64,000 bases of DNA from Erpobdella octoculata (GCA_963978895.1 OZ022241.1:25818073-25882072), one strand, 5' to 3'; shown: positions 1 through 11,154, counted from the stretch's first letter. A program made the numbers and translations. The notes: a model not told the origin generated them from the sequence alone.

Positions 1-170
1 ATTTGGAAATTTTTCTCGCCGAAGGGCGTCCGCCTGATCAACGGACGTGGGCCCACCTCTCTCTTAAAAGCGTCAAGAAGTTTAAGGGCCGAAACGCTAA
101 AAATGAGAGGTTCTTCTTCTGAAGACCTTCGGCGACGAAAGCTCGCAAAGAGTTAAAACACATTTATGAG
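1..170 (+). mobile_element. 3' end of an upstream RLE-type LINE copy
   Basis: This segment is nearly identical to 3809-3968, the 3' untranslated end of the LINE that follows. Both contain the same GC-rich block (around gggcgtccgcctgatcaacg) and end in gcaaagagttaaaacaca. It is therefore the tail of a second copy lying immediately upstream in the same orientation, cut by the window edge. The two copies differ by very few bases, so the pair is young or homogenised. Confidence 0.8.
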
Positions 171-177
171 GCATTAA

Positions 178-285
178 GCCATTTGGCAACCGGGAAAGAC
201 CGGTGACAACTGGGAAAGACCGTTGGCAAATGGGAAAGACCGTTGACACTTGGAAAGACAAGTGACCTCTCGGAAAGACGAGAAC
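178..285 (+). repeat. short degenerate tandem repeat in the LINE 5' region
   Basis: Four to five imperfect units of about 20-25 bp share the core gggaaagaccg followed by a variable ttgacaa or gtgaca spacer. The repeat lies between the upstream LINE tail and the first coding part of the next copy, as expected for a 5' UTR. Confidence 0.6.
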
Positions 286-454
286 TTCACGGGTATCAGG
301 CCTGGCTTAGCCGAAGTACAATCCGTTCAAATGCCGCTTCATCTTATACTACGAAATGCCCCCAGAGTTCCAACCGAAAGGAGGGGGAGAATGATGAACT
401 CACATTCGGACCTTTGGACAACGACCCTGCTTCTTCAACGGACCCTAATGGGGT

Positions 455-3400
455 ATGCTTCACGAGTGTGTTTGCGGTAGGAGTTTCAAGACGATCCGTG
501 GAATGAAAGTCCACAGAACGAAAATGGGCTGCTTAACCGAATTCCGTCAACGTCCTGCATCAGATAATGCAGGTAAAACGTCGAACATTGCCGGGCCGGA
601 GGCCAACCACAGCCCCGACGCAGTTCAAGATGTGAAACCGGAAGTAGAAATCAGTCAACCTAGGCCAAGAATTGATTTTCCTGCAGCAGGAGATACAATT
701 GCATGGAAAAAGTTGGACGAAACACTCTCAAAACTTCTCAAAACACGTTCAAGAAATTCATCAAATTTCAGTATGAAAGACTTCACTGATGTTATTTACA
801 CTTCACTGATGTTATTTACGAAAAAAGCATTGAATTGTTTGGTGTGAAACAAAAACGTCAGGTTCGAAACAATGAAGGCATGATTTCTAGACGACAAAGA
901 GAAATCAATCAGCTGAAAAGAGAAAAGAAACTGTTACGAAAGCGGTGGAAAAGAGCCCAGGAAAATGAAAAAGCTGGTCTCGCAGAGCTGCGGCAGAGTT
1001 TGGGGCGTCGTTTGTCTGCCCTAATAAAGGCTGAGCGTTTTCGGATAAAGAAAAGAGATCAGAGAAATGCCAGGTTTCAGTTCATCAAAGACCCATTCAA
1101 ATATGGAAGAAATTTACTGGACCCACCCAAGTCAGGAACGCTTCAAGCAGACAAAGCAACGCTCGATGAATATTTTCGGTCCGCATTCCGTGACCCGCGT
1201 GGAGATCAGCAGTTAGAAGAAAGAACCGATCTTCCAGAAATCCCACTTCCAAACTTTTCTTTCAGAGAAGGCATGATTTCGTTACTCGAAGTTACTCAAT
1301 TTCTCTACAGAACAAGAAACAGATCTGCTCCTGGACCAAATGGGGTGCCATATCTCGTCTACAAAAAATGCCCAGAAGTATTGAGATTATTGCATTCTCT
1401 ACTCGTGGGCTCTTGGGAAAGAAGAAGAATTGAAAGCCATTCGGCAAAGAGCAGAAGGTATCTTTATTCCGAAAGAAAAAGACTCGAAGGAAATACATCA
1501 GTTCCTCCCAATTTCATTGTTAAACGTCGAGGGAAAGATATTTTTTGCTGTCCTTGCTCGGAGACTGACAAGCTATGTAATTCAAAACAATTACATCGAC
1601 AGGTCTGTTCAGAAGGGAGGAGTGCCAGGAGTACCAGGATGCATCGAACATTCGTCAGTGATCTGGGAAGCATTGAAAAGAGCTAAAGAAAATCGTCTCA
1701 GCTTGCACATTGTCTGGTTATACTTTGCCAATGCTTATGGAGCTGTTCGTCACCAAATGTTGTGGAGAACTCTTAGATCGCATCATGTTCCAAATTTTGT
1801 GATAGAAATGTTGCAACAGTATTTCGGACATTTCAAATTGAGGTTGTCTACGTCCTCCTGTTCAACAGAATGGTTCCAGTTAGAGGTTGGCATAGCAATG
1901 GGCTGCTCAATTTCACCCATTCTCTTCGTATTAGCAATGCAGCTGCTTCTGAATGCAGTGGGTTCTCGCGTGGAAGAAGCTTACGTTGGCAAAGGTATCT
2001 TGATGCCATCGGTGAAGGCCTTCATGGATGATACAACTTTGGTTCTAAACAAATGTATCTCAATGCGACGAGCTCTTGATGCATTCAGCGGGCTGCTATC
2101 ATGGTGCGGCATGAGTTTCAAGGCAACCAAGTCAAGAAGCTTATCTCTGCGACGAGGCAAGATCGACGACAACGTGACGTTTTCAGTTGCTGGCAACAGG
2201 ATCCCAACATTGAGAGAAGAACCGGTTAAGAGCCTGGGAAGGTGGTATGACGATTCGCTTAACGACACTGGACGGTGTTCTGAGGTTCTTCGATCGGCAT
2301 TTGAAGATATGAAGAAAATTGATGCGGCCCCACTCCAGAGCAGGTTCAAATTGTGGTTGCTTCAGTTTGTTCTATTACCGAGATTGCTTTGGCCTCTATC
2401 AATGTATGAGATGAGCTTACCATTGGTAGAAAAGATAGAAAGGAGGATGAATAAATTTACAAGGAAATGGTTGGGTCTGCCTCCGGGATTTTCTTCGGTA
2501 GCTTTGTACAGCAAGACTGCCAAACTGAGGTTGCCACTGAAGTCTTTGGTTGAGGAGTTTAAGATAAACAAGATCCGTACGCAACTAATGCTGGATAACT
2601 CTTCGGATCAAAGAATTGTAGAGATGGGACCTCTTGTAAAGTCCGGAAAGAAATGGGTAGCCAGAAAGGAGATCGCAGAAGCTGAAGCCTCTTTACGTTG
2701 GACAGAAAGAGTTGGGGCAGTTCAACAGGACAAACGGGGTCTCGGGTCAACCCATCGAATTTGGTGGTCAAAAGCCAGCACCAGTGAACGAACAAGTCTG
2801 GTCATTCAGGAAAGAATGAAAGCTATCGAGTCCCAGAGAATGATTAAGTTTGTTCAGTTATCTCAACAAGGAGACTGGACGACATGGGAAAATGCTGATC
2901 AGCGTTCACTTTCTTGGAAAGACATTTGGCAATACACACCACTACGTTTGTCTTTTTTGATTAGATCTGTTTATGATCAACTGCCGTCATCCAGCAATCT
3001 TCGAAGATGGAAGTTGAAAGACGATGATTCGTGCATGTTATGCGGGCAATCGGAGACTCTCATTCACGTTCTTTCCTGTTGTTCGTTTTCACTTTCACAC
3101 GGGAGGTACACTTGGCGTCATAACCAAGTACTCCGAAAATTGCTTGACTTCGTCAAAGAAGCGTGTAAGAAAGCAAAGACAAGAGGAATACAGCAGAAAA
3201 GGAAAATCTACTTTTTGAGAGAAGGCAATCTGAAGTTCCACAGGTTCAGATCTACAAGAGACTTTGAATGTGTGATGGGTGCTGCCGACGATTGGTCGGT
3301 TTCGGCTGATTTGGATGGCGAAAGAAAATTTCCAGAAGCCGTGAGATCTAGCGGCTTAAAGCCGGATATAATTGTATATTCTGACTTGGCCAAGACAATG

Positions 3401-3712
3401 TTCCTGATTGAACTCTCTGTGCCATGGGAAAGTAACATGGAATCTAGCAATATTTTCAAAGAGGAGAGATATAGGGATTTAGCATGTGATTTGAATGCCA
3501 AAGGGTTCAGGACTGAAATTTTTGCAGTCGAGGTTGGCGTTCGAGGGTTGGTTAGCAGCTCAATGTTAAAACTGCTGAAAGCTCTTGGTTTTTCAAACCG
3601 AGAAAAAACTCGAGCCATCAAGGAGATCTCCCAGACAGCTGAAGCTGCATCTTTTTGGATTTTCGCTAATAGAAAAAAGAAAGCGCTACAAGATGCACAC
3701 GAAATGGTTTAG
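455..3712 (+). pseudogene. RLE LINE polyprotein (zinc finger, RT, endonuclease), frameshifted
   Basis: Three reading frames together make one protein. 455-847 holds a C2H2 finger (CVCGRSFKTIRGMKVHRTK). 835-1686 continues with a basic linker and the RT start. 1430-3712 (760 residues) holds the RT core (QKGGVPGVPGCIEHSS, MGCSISPILFVLA, AFMDDTTLV), a zinc knuckle (CMLCGQ, HVLSC) and an endonuclease motif (KPDIIVYS then IELSVPWES). The first frameshift comes from a 20-bp tandem duplication at about 782-821 (ttcactgatgttatttac repeated). The second is a small indel near 1420-1440. RT motif A reads VWLYFANAYG; an Asp is expected where Tyr stands (TAC at 1721-1723), so even the long frame should be catalytically dead. 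Class assignment rests on domain order and remembered motifs. Confidence 0.82.
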
Positions 3713-3974
3713 CCTTGTTTACATTGGGCGATAATCGTTCCGGCGATTTCAAGTTTTGTTTCGAACAGTTTTCTGCTGAACTTTGAATTTTCGTGTTTCA
3801 AGTTAGGAATTTGGAAATTTTTCTCGCTGAAGGGCGTCCGCCTGATCAACGGACGTGGGCCCACCTCTCTCTTAAAAGCGTCAAGAAGTTTAAGGGCCGA
3901 AACGCTAAAAATGAGAGGTTCTTCTTCTGAAGACCTTCGGCGACGAAAGCTCGCAAAGAGTTAAAACACACAAC

Positions 3975-5210
3975 ACACACATACATACATACTGTACTGT
4001 AAGGTTTCCCACTTATACAACTTCAGTAAATAACTTTCATCAAGTAAAGTGGGCCCAACTTTTGTCTCATAAGAATTGGAAAAACCCATTATTATACAAG
4101 CACCACTCAAAGCATGTAGCTCAGTTGCATCTTTAGTGGGGGGCAACCTTTCAGGCCCAAAATTACCTCCTGACAAAGCTACCGCCCAAGAATAAACCGT
4201 GTAGCGCATAAGTGACAGTTGATCATTCACTTTTCTACCATATGCTGTTACCATCAATGCTTTTCCAGCACTTTAGACTTCAGGCTTGCTTGATGCAGGA
4301 TTCTTGAAAATTTCAGCATACATGAAACCAAACACTCTTGTCTTTATCAATTTGTGTGAATAGCATGCCCTCGCCATGACGGAAAATAGCTGTTGTTGTG
4401 GTGCCCCGCCAAATGCATGAAGAACCAGAATTTTCTGGCATTGATGCTGGTCCAATAGGTTTTTTTAACTGGCCTATATCAATACATTTACCAAGCAACC
4501 TTTCTTTTCCGTCTGATTTCATCAGTACTGACCTATTGAGGGATTACAGTAAAATCGAAAAGAACCACAATATCTGTGTCCTCCGCATATTCAGTGATGT
4601 GAATCTCTTGTTTGGTGAAATCAACAGTAACAACTGCAATGTCTGTTTTAGCATTTTCTACAAACTGCTTGATTTCAAATTTCTAGCCACACATGTGCTT
4701 ACTGAGTAAATCTATAAACCGTTGCTTGCTGTCTGTATTATTGAAAAGGTGTCGTAATATAATGTGAAATTGGTCCTTTGTCGATTTGCACATTCGGTCC
4801 TATAGATGTTTTTAATAGCTTGCCTGACATGTCCATGGTTCTTTGTCGTTAGGCAAGAAAAATAATCATCAAACACTACCCAAGCATTAAAAAGTTTTTT
4901 TAATAAACAATGCATAACATGTTTAAACATTAACAAAAATCTTCCCCTTGACCTACCACTCTTTATGCAATAAATCGCCACCATCTATTACAAATTGCAC
5001 AGAAGGCTCTAAGTATTTACAATAACTCTTAAAAAGTGCAGGTTTGCATGATTTTCCCATTAGTCCCACTTTGAACAACGACGTCGGATAAACAGTCAGC
5101 TCAAAATTAAAAAATTCTGACAATGCAATTGACCGCTGACTGTAATTTGCCATGACCAAACGATGGAACAGTTTACTGGTATCAATATATCTTTTTGTTG
5201 TCCCCAACAG
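3975..5210 (-). pseudogene. decayed mobile-element ORF of an unclassified metazoan family
   Basis: Minus-strand fragments in several frames resemble one protein I have seen repeatedly in animal repeat annotations but cannot assign to a transposon class. 5207-4953 contains LFHRLVMANYSQRS and VYPTSLFKVGLMGKS; 4257-3961 contains ERLPPTKDATELHAL near its end. Between them the frame is broken by stops. A related fragment occurs at 56160-57000, also minus. No termini or target duplication were found. The call as mobile rests on that memory and on the second fragment, so it is an inference. Confidence 0.45.
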
Positions 5211-5539
5211 AACACGCGTTGAACGAACTTGCTTAATTTCTCACGGTTTCAGACTTCGGTACCTTAATATCACAATAATCCTGGCCTTCCCACTTTCATA
5301 GAATGTTCATGCCAACTTGATTGGCTATGTCACATGCAATTCTATCATTAACATTCGCACAAACGCCAGAAGTAAGGATCACTAGTTTGTTTTTCCACCA
5401 CCCAATTCAATCAGGTAATGGATATGCGGTTTACTAGTAACCTATCACCCATTTTACTTCAACAGTTATCATTAGTAAAAAAATAATTTACATGTTTTGT
5501 CAAAATGATAAAAAATATTAAAAAAAGCAACTGTAATAC

Positions 5540-5700
5540 TTGTGAATAATCGAGATTAGGAATGTCAGGAGTTGAATCAACAAATGCTCTCACAACAGAT
5601 GTCATAAAACTAACAGGAGGAGAACATTCTCTTGTCGTGGAGTGTTTCAGTTTTGAAGGAAGACGACCACGACGTCCTTTTAACAAATCGGTTCTAACCA
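5540..5700 (-). CDS. NR4A: NR4A nuclear receptor exon: carboxy-terminal extension and hinge
   Basis: This 161-bp exon starts after an acceptor (aaacag, 5701-5702 on the plus strand) and ends at a GT donor (5538-5539). It completes the split codon from the previous exon and reads VVRTDLLKGRRGRLPSK, the A-box/CTE signature of NR4A receptors, which contacts the minor groove of the NBRE site and allows monomer binding. A hinge follows (PPVSFMTSVVRAFVDS, then LDYSQ at the exon end, phase 0). NR4A proteins are ligand-independent transcription factors acting in the nucleus. The next expected exon begins the ligand-binding domain; I found none between 1 and 5530, where the sequence is transposon. The gene must continue left of the window or be truncated. 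Confidence 0.9.
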
Positions 5701-5773
5701 CTGTTTGTAATAATAATAAACTCAGTTCATCGACTTAAAGACTGAGAATTATTTACTTGGTAATTTAATTTAC

Positions 5774-5903
5774 CTTCTCGGATCATGCCGACGGCCAAAC
5801 ATTTTTCAAACCGACAATATTGACAGCGATTGCGTCTTCTTTTATCAATCGGGCAATTTTTACCAGACAGGCAAACATACATGGCATTCTTCTGTACAGT
5901 TCT
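5774..5903 (-). CDS. NR4A: NR4A nuclear receptor exon: second zinc finger
   Basis: This 130-bp exon has an AG acceptor at 5904-5905 and a GT donor at 5772-5773. It starts in phase 0 with [11 protein letters not shown], includes the D-box region CLSGKNC and the second C4 finger ([14 protein letters not shown]), and ends LAVGMIRE with one base of a split codon. This matches the second finger of NR4A receptors closely. The upstream partner exon, ending CEGCKGFFK, is at 41292-41601, so the intron is 35,388 bp. The intron to the hinge exon is only 73 bp (5701-5773). The end of a Helitron lies 31 bp upstream of the acceptor, so the branch point must lie in that short stretch or within the Helitron. 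Confidence 0.92.
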
Positions 5904-5934
5904 CTGGATTAAAATGAGAAATTTTTGATTCAAA

Positions 5935-6272
5935 TCTATATATATATAAATGAATGTTTGTATGTATGTATGTATGTATTATATATGTTATTTATGCATT
6001 GCTACACCATTCATCCGATCGTAATGAAATTTTCACACAACATTGAGAGTCAAAGGGAATCAATTATAGAGAATTTTTTTTTTAAATCCGACACAAAATG
6101 AGCGGAGCGGAGCGGGTGAGCGAGCGGGAACTATATATATATATATATATACGCGAAAAAGCGACCGGGAACGCGACGGGAACGGGAAAGCGGAGAAGGA
6201 AACGGGAGCGAGAGAGACAAACATTAAAAAAAACTTTTAAAATCCCCGGGCAACGCCGGGTGCCCCCGCTAG
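5935..6272 (+). mobile_element. non-autonomous Helitron, complete (338 bp)
   Basis: Starts with TC (tctatatatataaatg), ends with a GC hairpin (cccgggcaacgccggg) and CTAG, and is flanked by A on the left and T on the right, as Helitrons insert between A and T. The body has the family core (acaccattcatccgatcgta; gcggagcgggtgagcgagcg), a (TA)n tract and one or two units of the GGGAAC/GCGACC minisatellite. Near-identical termini occur at 57530-58347 and 16128-19435. It encodes nothing and would need Rep/Hel supplied in trans. Confidence 0.88.
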
Positions 6273-6279
6273 TTAACTT

Positions 6280-6500
6280 ATATTAAAAACATTTGTAACT
6301 TTATTTTCTAAGTAGTATCTAAGTGCTAATTATTATATCATCTGTAGTATTTTCAGTTTCTGAGGGGCAGTTATTCTAAAAAAAAACATTTAACTCCTTT
6401 CCACACTACGTTTTGAGGTCACGAAAACCAAATTTTCAAAAAATGGTGAAACACGTATCTTTTTTATATAGGTATATTTTTACGCTTTTTTCGTTTGTTA
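6280..6500 (-). repeat. single monomer of the dispersed 155-bp satellite
   Basis: Reverse complement of the repeat that forms the array at 19440-20680. Shared phrases include gtgaaacacgtatct and the ctgtagtattttcagttt block. A further partial monomer is at 9920-9985. Confidence 0.6.
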
Positions 6501-6675
6501 ATGGCCCTAATAAGATTTTTTAAATACAGGATAGAACAAGTAAAGATAAAAAAAAATTTTAAATGCTTTTCTTTGCCTTTTTATCTGAGGTCTGAGTGAA
6601 CGAATTAAAATTTTTGAATCTAAAACAACCGTTACGCTCAATCTTTATTATTTTGGACCTCTGGCGACTTATAAA

Positions 6676-6905
6676 CAGGTGCAATGAATCAGGAGATTTT
6701 CTTCAGGAGCCAGGTTGGTATGGGGTCGAGCAGACATTGTTTGTTTGGAAGGGCGAGTATGAGGCGGTTAACTTCGTTTTCAGTTGTGGGCTGAAATTTC
6801 TCCAAGAGCACCAACGTTGCAATTGCTTGAAACTGTGGGGTTGGAGCTTCGAATGAGGCTACGCGAACCTTGTCTATCTTTGAAGTGACCGAGACATTGT
6901 ACATT
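6676..6905 (-). mobile_element. inverted fragment of the APE LINE
   Basis: This stretch is the reverse complement, with some divergence, of 7757-7955 inside the neighbouring LINE (shared blocks include aggagccaggttggtatggg and gaggcggttaacttcg). It contains the linker between endonuclease and RT domains. The two copies form an inverted pair about 1 kb apart. Confidence 0.75.
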
Positions 6906-7065
6906 GTAATTTAATAGTTAAATTAGCTCAAATATCTGCCTTTTTTAAGTATGTGTACCGCTCTGCGCGCTTGCTCTAGGCATCAGTCTTCAGCCTTACG
7001 TTCTTGACACTAAAATCACGACATTAGAATTTATTTCAGTCAGTCTTCAATCTACTCACGGAAAC

Positions 7066-7620
7066 ATGGTAGCGCTGGTTGTCTACAGAACCGACTCCAT
7101 AACATCACTATTTTTTAGTGAGGTTGATAATCTTCTATCGCGCTTATCTGTCTTAAAGGATGTTCTCATCGTCGGGGACTTTAACATAAGACTGGATCGC
7201 AAAAAGGAACCTACCACAATAGCATTTATAAAATGTCTATCATCACATGGTTTCGCACCTCGTGTACATCAACCAACTCACGAACTCGGAGGTACTTTTG
7301 ACGTCGTTGCCTCACGAAGATCTCTATTCGTCAAAGGCATGAACGTCATACCAGTCGAATTTTCAGATCATCGGCTTCTTTGCTGGGTGTCTGTTATTTC
7401 TCGCCCACCACCTGTCTACAAAACGATAGTCTCAAGGAAATGGTCTCAGTTGGATGTGGAAAAGTTCGTCAAGTTAATCCACTTACAAAATTCTACAGCC
7501 ATTGCGCTACAGATGATGTTGATGTCTCTGTCACACAGCTTAACAGCGCACTTCTCAATGTGGTTGATCATTTGATCCCACTGAAAACAGCACGCATCCG
7601 CCTATGCCAATCGGACACGT
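7066..7620 (+). pseudogene. APE endonuclease domain fragment of the LINE
   Basis: The frame from 7066 reads LIVGDFNIRLD (the GDFN metal/catalytic motif), GGTFDVVASR and FSDHRLL (the SDH catalytic motif), the last three conserved blocks of APE endonucleases. The N-terminal half of the domain is absent. The frame is lost after about 7490, where homology continues in a second frame (7380-7742). Confidence 0.78.
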
Positions 7621-8129
7621 GGTACAACGGAGAGTGCCGCGCCGCAAAACGGCGGACTAGAGGGATGGAAAGAAAAACTCTGAAAACACAATCGGCTTTT
7701 GACCACCCCCTGGATCCGCCAATGGCGTGGATACTTTTCTAAAACATTTCACCTCAAAGATAGACAAAGTTCGCGGAGCGTCATCCAAAGCTCCAACCCC
7801 GTTGTTTTAAGCAATTGCAACGTCGGTGTTCTTGAAGAAATTTAAGCCCACAACTAAAGACGAAGTTAACCGCCTCATACTCGTCCTTCCAAACAAACAC
7901 TGTCTGTCGACCCCATACCAACCTGGCTCCTGAAAAAAATCTCCTCATTCATTGCACCTGTTTTGGTCGAACTCTTTAACAAGTCTTTTCTTTCTGGCAA
8001 GGTCCCTCTTATATACAGATCATCTTACATCACTCCGTTGATAAAAAAAAATCTACCCTGGACCCCGCCGACGTTAATTCATATTGGCCTATTTCTAACC
8101 TCTCAGTTTTTTTAAAGCTATTAGAGCGG

Positions 8130-9000
8130 CTGGTACTCAGCAGAGTTTTAGCGCATCTAGAGCAATACAATCTTTTTCATCAATCGGCTTATCGTCGTCA
8201 CCATTCCACCGAAACCGCAGTGCTTCGTGTGTCTTCTGATCTTCTGCAAGCCGCAGTCTACGGTGAGTTGTCGCTGTTTGACCTATCAGCGGCCTTTGAT
8301 ACTGTTGACCATCACATATTACTGAAACGCCTCGAAGCGTCATTCGGTTTGAAGACTGTCGTTCTTGAATGGTTCGGATCCTATTTGACCGGACGTTCTT
8401 TCTCAATACGCTCCGGCGCATCAGCGGCGACATCATTAACATGTAAAGTACCTCAGGGGTCTGTGCTGGGCCCACTTCTTTTTACATTATATACAGCCGA
8501 ACTCGAGGAAATCATCAGGGCGCATGGTCTCCAATGTCACATGTACGCCGACGTCACACAAGTCTACGGCCGCTGCCAACCGGAGCACGCGGACTCTCTT
8601 GCCATGAAGGTATTAAGATGCGTAGACGCTGTCAACCGCTGAATTTTCAGCAGCCGTCTCTTGTTGAATTCCAACAAAACGGAAGTGATTTGGCGCTCGT
8701 CTTTCCAACGTTCGTCAACTCTCCCTAGCAAGCCGGTTCAAATCTGCTCCGACCTGAACCCACCAGTAAGTCGTGTTCGTAATCTGGAGATCTGGCTGGA
8801 TTCAGATTGTTCTATGGCCAGTCACATCTACAAAATGATCCGTTCCTGCTATGTTTTTCTCAGAGAAATTCGCAGCATCTCCTCTTATCTTTCAATTGGC
8901 GCCCGGAGAATTCTCATAACCGCCATGGTTCTTCCAAAGATTGATTACGGAAATTCAACTTTAGCCGGCTTGCCTTCTTGTCATCTGGATCGGCTTTAAA
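8130..9000 (+). pseudogene. reverse transcriptase fragment of the LINE
   Basis: Frame 8220-8642 shows RT motif A (FDLSAAFDTVDHH), motif B (VPQGSVLGPLLFTLY) and motif C. Motif C reads MYADVTQVYG instead of YADD, so the second catalytic Asp is lost. The thumb continues in another frame at 8661-8999. The pattern fits the CR1/L2/jockey group; I cannot assign a clade more finely. Confidence 0.82.
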
Positions 9001-9609
9001 CTCTCATCAACACAGCCGCCAAAATAATCTACCATGCTCGGAAATATGACCATGTCACCACACTTCTCAAAGATCTCAACTGGCTTCGCATTTGGCAACG
9101 AATCGAGTACAAGATTTTCACAATAGTACACAAATCTCTGCACAGCCAAGCTCCTCCATACCTGTCTTTTGCTCATGTTGCCAATGTACCGGGTCAGTAG
9201 AGGCTCAGATTAGAATCCAGGGACCTCTTCACTACACCGCCGGTTCATCACGCGACGCTCGACGGAAGATCCATCGACGTGATTGGGCCTGAAATGTGGA
9301 ACAAACTCCTTTTCCACATCATCTCTAAAACCAGTTCAGCCAGTTTCCAAACAGCACTAAAGACATTTCTGTTCACTAAATCTTTTCCCTAACGCCTACA
9401 GTGGTCTTGAAGTTCTTTTTGAAGAACATACGCCATTTTAATAAAACTCGGATTCATTATCATTATCATTGCAAAAAACGCAACTTGCAAAAAACAGTAG
9501 AACATGAAACAAGACCAAAAAACTCGGTTCGTGACCAGAAAATTGCTTAAAACGGGTAATTAAACAAGAAAAGCACAAGCAAAACACAGAGGCAGCCGTA
9601 CGTTCAGCG

Positions 9610-9915
9610 CCTAGTCAAGCGGGAATGGAAAAACAACCGAGAGCAAAAAAGCGAGTAGAAAAAAGAAAGTGACCGGGAGCGAGAACACACCCTGGAGCGC
9701 GAAAGCAATCGGGAGCGAGAAAACGACCGGAAGCAGGAAAGCAACCGGGAGCGGGAAAGCGATCGAGCGGGAAAGCGACCGAGAGCGGGAAAGCGACTGG
9801 GAACAGGAAAGCGACAGGGAACATGAAAGCAACCAGGAGCGGGAAAGCGACCGGAAACGGAAAAGCGACCGGAAGCGGGAAAGTGACGGGAGCGAGAAAG
9901 CGACCGGAAGCGGGA
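9610..9915 (+). repeat. 18-bp GC-rich minisatellite (Helitron-associated)
   Basis: About 16 imperfect units of gcgaccgggagcgggaaa. The same unit is found in the 3' half of the Helitron copies (58010-58300, 36775-37095, inverted at 52240-52900). A monomer piece of the 155-bp satellite (9920-9985) follows directly. Its open frames (SDRERE, GSGKAT patterns) are artefacts of the repeat. Confidence 0.8.
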
Positions 9916-9989
9916 TACTAAATACTAATTTTTACATCTGTAGCACTTACAGTTTTTGAGTAGCAGTTATTCTAAAAAAAACTAATAAC

Positions 9990-10215
9990 CCTATTTTTCA
10001 CCCCGCCTTTTCGCTCCCGGTCGCTTTCCCGTTCCCGGTCGCAATCCTGTTCCTGCTCGCGCTTGCTCTCCCGTTCCCGTTCCTGCTCGCGCTCATTTTC
10101 TTTTTTCCATTTTTTCCTAACTTCTTTTAGCCCTTCAAAAACTAAAATAGATTTGCTAAAACTGGCTAAAAGTTGCTTGAAGCCTTCAAACGTTACGTAA
10201 ATTAAATTTGAATTT
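9990..10215 (-). repeat. inverted copy of the minisatellite unit at 36660-37125
   Basis: Reverse complement of a block at 36660-36860: a GC-rich minisatellite stretch, then aatggaaaaa and the gctaaaactggctaaaag phrase. The two copies are 26 kb apart in opposite orientation. Confidence 0.6.
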
Positions 10216-10331
10216 TATTACGCAATTACCTTAGATGGTCGTATATAGGCACTTTTGTCCTGGAAAAGTTTTTTGGCCTCCCCTGAATAGGGGGATCAGG
10301 GAGTGCAAATCTTCTAAACTTTTTTCCCCTG

Positions 10332-10645
10332 TGTCACAGTCTTCCCTGCTGGAATGCCGTGAACACCAGGAAGAAAAAGGCAACACAACAACACGACAAC
10401 AACAACTTTAATAAAGCGCAAATCAAATGTAAAAACTAGCAGGACTTCGCCTGATACTAAATAGCTAGACTGTACTGGCGGGGTTCAAAGCGCTATATAT
10501 ATAGCCTCAGGAAACACGTCAACAAACAACAAAAAAACAAACGTCTGCCAATTAATGTCTAGGTTCCTGTCTAGACTGAGAGTCTAGACAGGTCGACGGG
10601 TGCAAGATACACTTGTCAGGAAGTCCGGTAGAGTGACCCCTGACA
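10332..10645 (-). repeat. 3' LTR of the myosin-carrying element
   Basis: Matches 13262-13574 with a handful of substitutions and small indels. It contains an AATAAA signal in reverse orientation only, so the polyadenylation site is not clear. It is flanked on the outside by the target duplication CCCTG. Confidence 0.9.
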
Positions 10646-10662
10646 TAACTCCCCCTCAAAAC
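10646..10662 (-). other. polypurine tract
   Basis: On the minus strand TTTTGAGGGGGAGTTA directly precedes the 3' LTR. The GAGGGGGAG run is the expected primer for plus-strand synthesis. Confidence 0.75.
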
Positions 10663-11154
10663 GAAGATGTTGAACAGTATTTCAATATCTTAAATGTTAT
10701 CTTTCACATTACTGGATGAAGAATGGGTGTTCGTTCGTCGATGTATCGCGTCTACCAGGGCTTCAAGGTCGACTTTAAACTGGAGATGTCCTTCCTGAAA
10801 GTAACTTTTACTCCCACCAGTAAAACCACCCATATAACCAGCACGACCCATCCAAGTTTAATCCCATACCGGTCTGAATTGTATTAACGAAAGAATCATC
10901 ATCACGTCATATCAAAGAAGTTCAACTACTTCAACAATATCATTAATTATAGAATATCACAACGATCTGCAACTAAGACAACAAAAGAGAAAACCTATGC
11001 ACCTAGAAATACAACCAGTACAATGTGCCTCTGGGCTTATGCTCGAAAACAACATTTAAAAATTTATAACAGTAAATAATAAACATAATAATAAACATAA
11101 ATACGACAAGTAAAAAAAATGTCGTCTAGCTCTCCGTGTTGAGAAACTTCTCCC

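Larger units (their letters stand above)
171..3968 (+). mobile_element. non-LTR retrotransposon with restriction-like endonuclease (R2/NeSL-like group)
   Basis: Full-length or near full-length LINE. It has a 5' region with a short tandem repeat, a single broken ORF (455-3712) and a 3' UTR (3713-3968) repeated at 1-170. Domain order (N-terminal zinc finger, reverse transcriptase, C-terminal zinc knuckle, PD-(D/E)XK-type endonuclease) is that of the R2/NeSL/CRE class rather than APE LINEs. The 3' end abuts an acacac/atacatac microsatellite at 3965-3990. A relative on the minus strand (16628-18222) is likewise followed by a CACA/CATA microsatellite. On the NR4A model the element lies in the intron after the hinge exon. 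Confidence 0.85.
7040..9475 (+). mobile_element. APE-type LINE (CR1/L2/jockey-like), degenerate
   Basis: A 2.4-kb LINE with a C-terminal apurinic-endonuclease part at 7066-7620 and a reverse transcriptase at about 7950-9000. The 3' end at 9440-9473 has a cattatcattatcatt repeat, typical of CR1/L2-group tails. The 5' part of the endonuclease is missing, so it is 5'-truncated. Stops and frameshifts throughout show it is dead. A relative lies inverted at 47640-48600. Confidence 0.82.
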
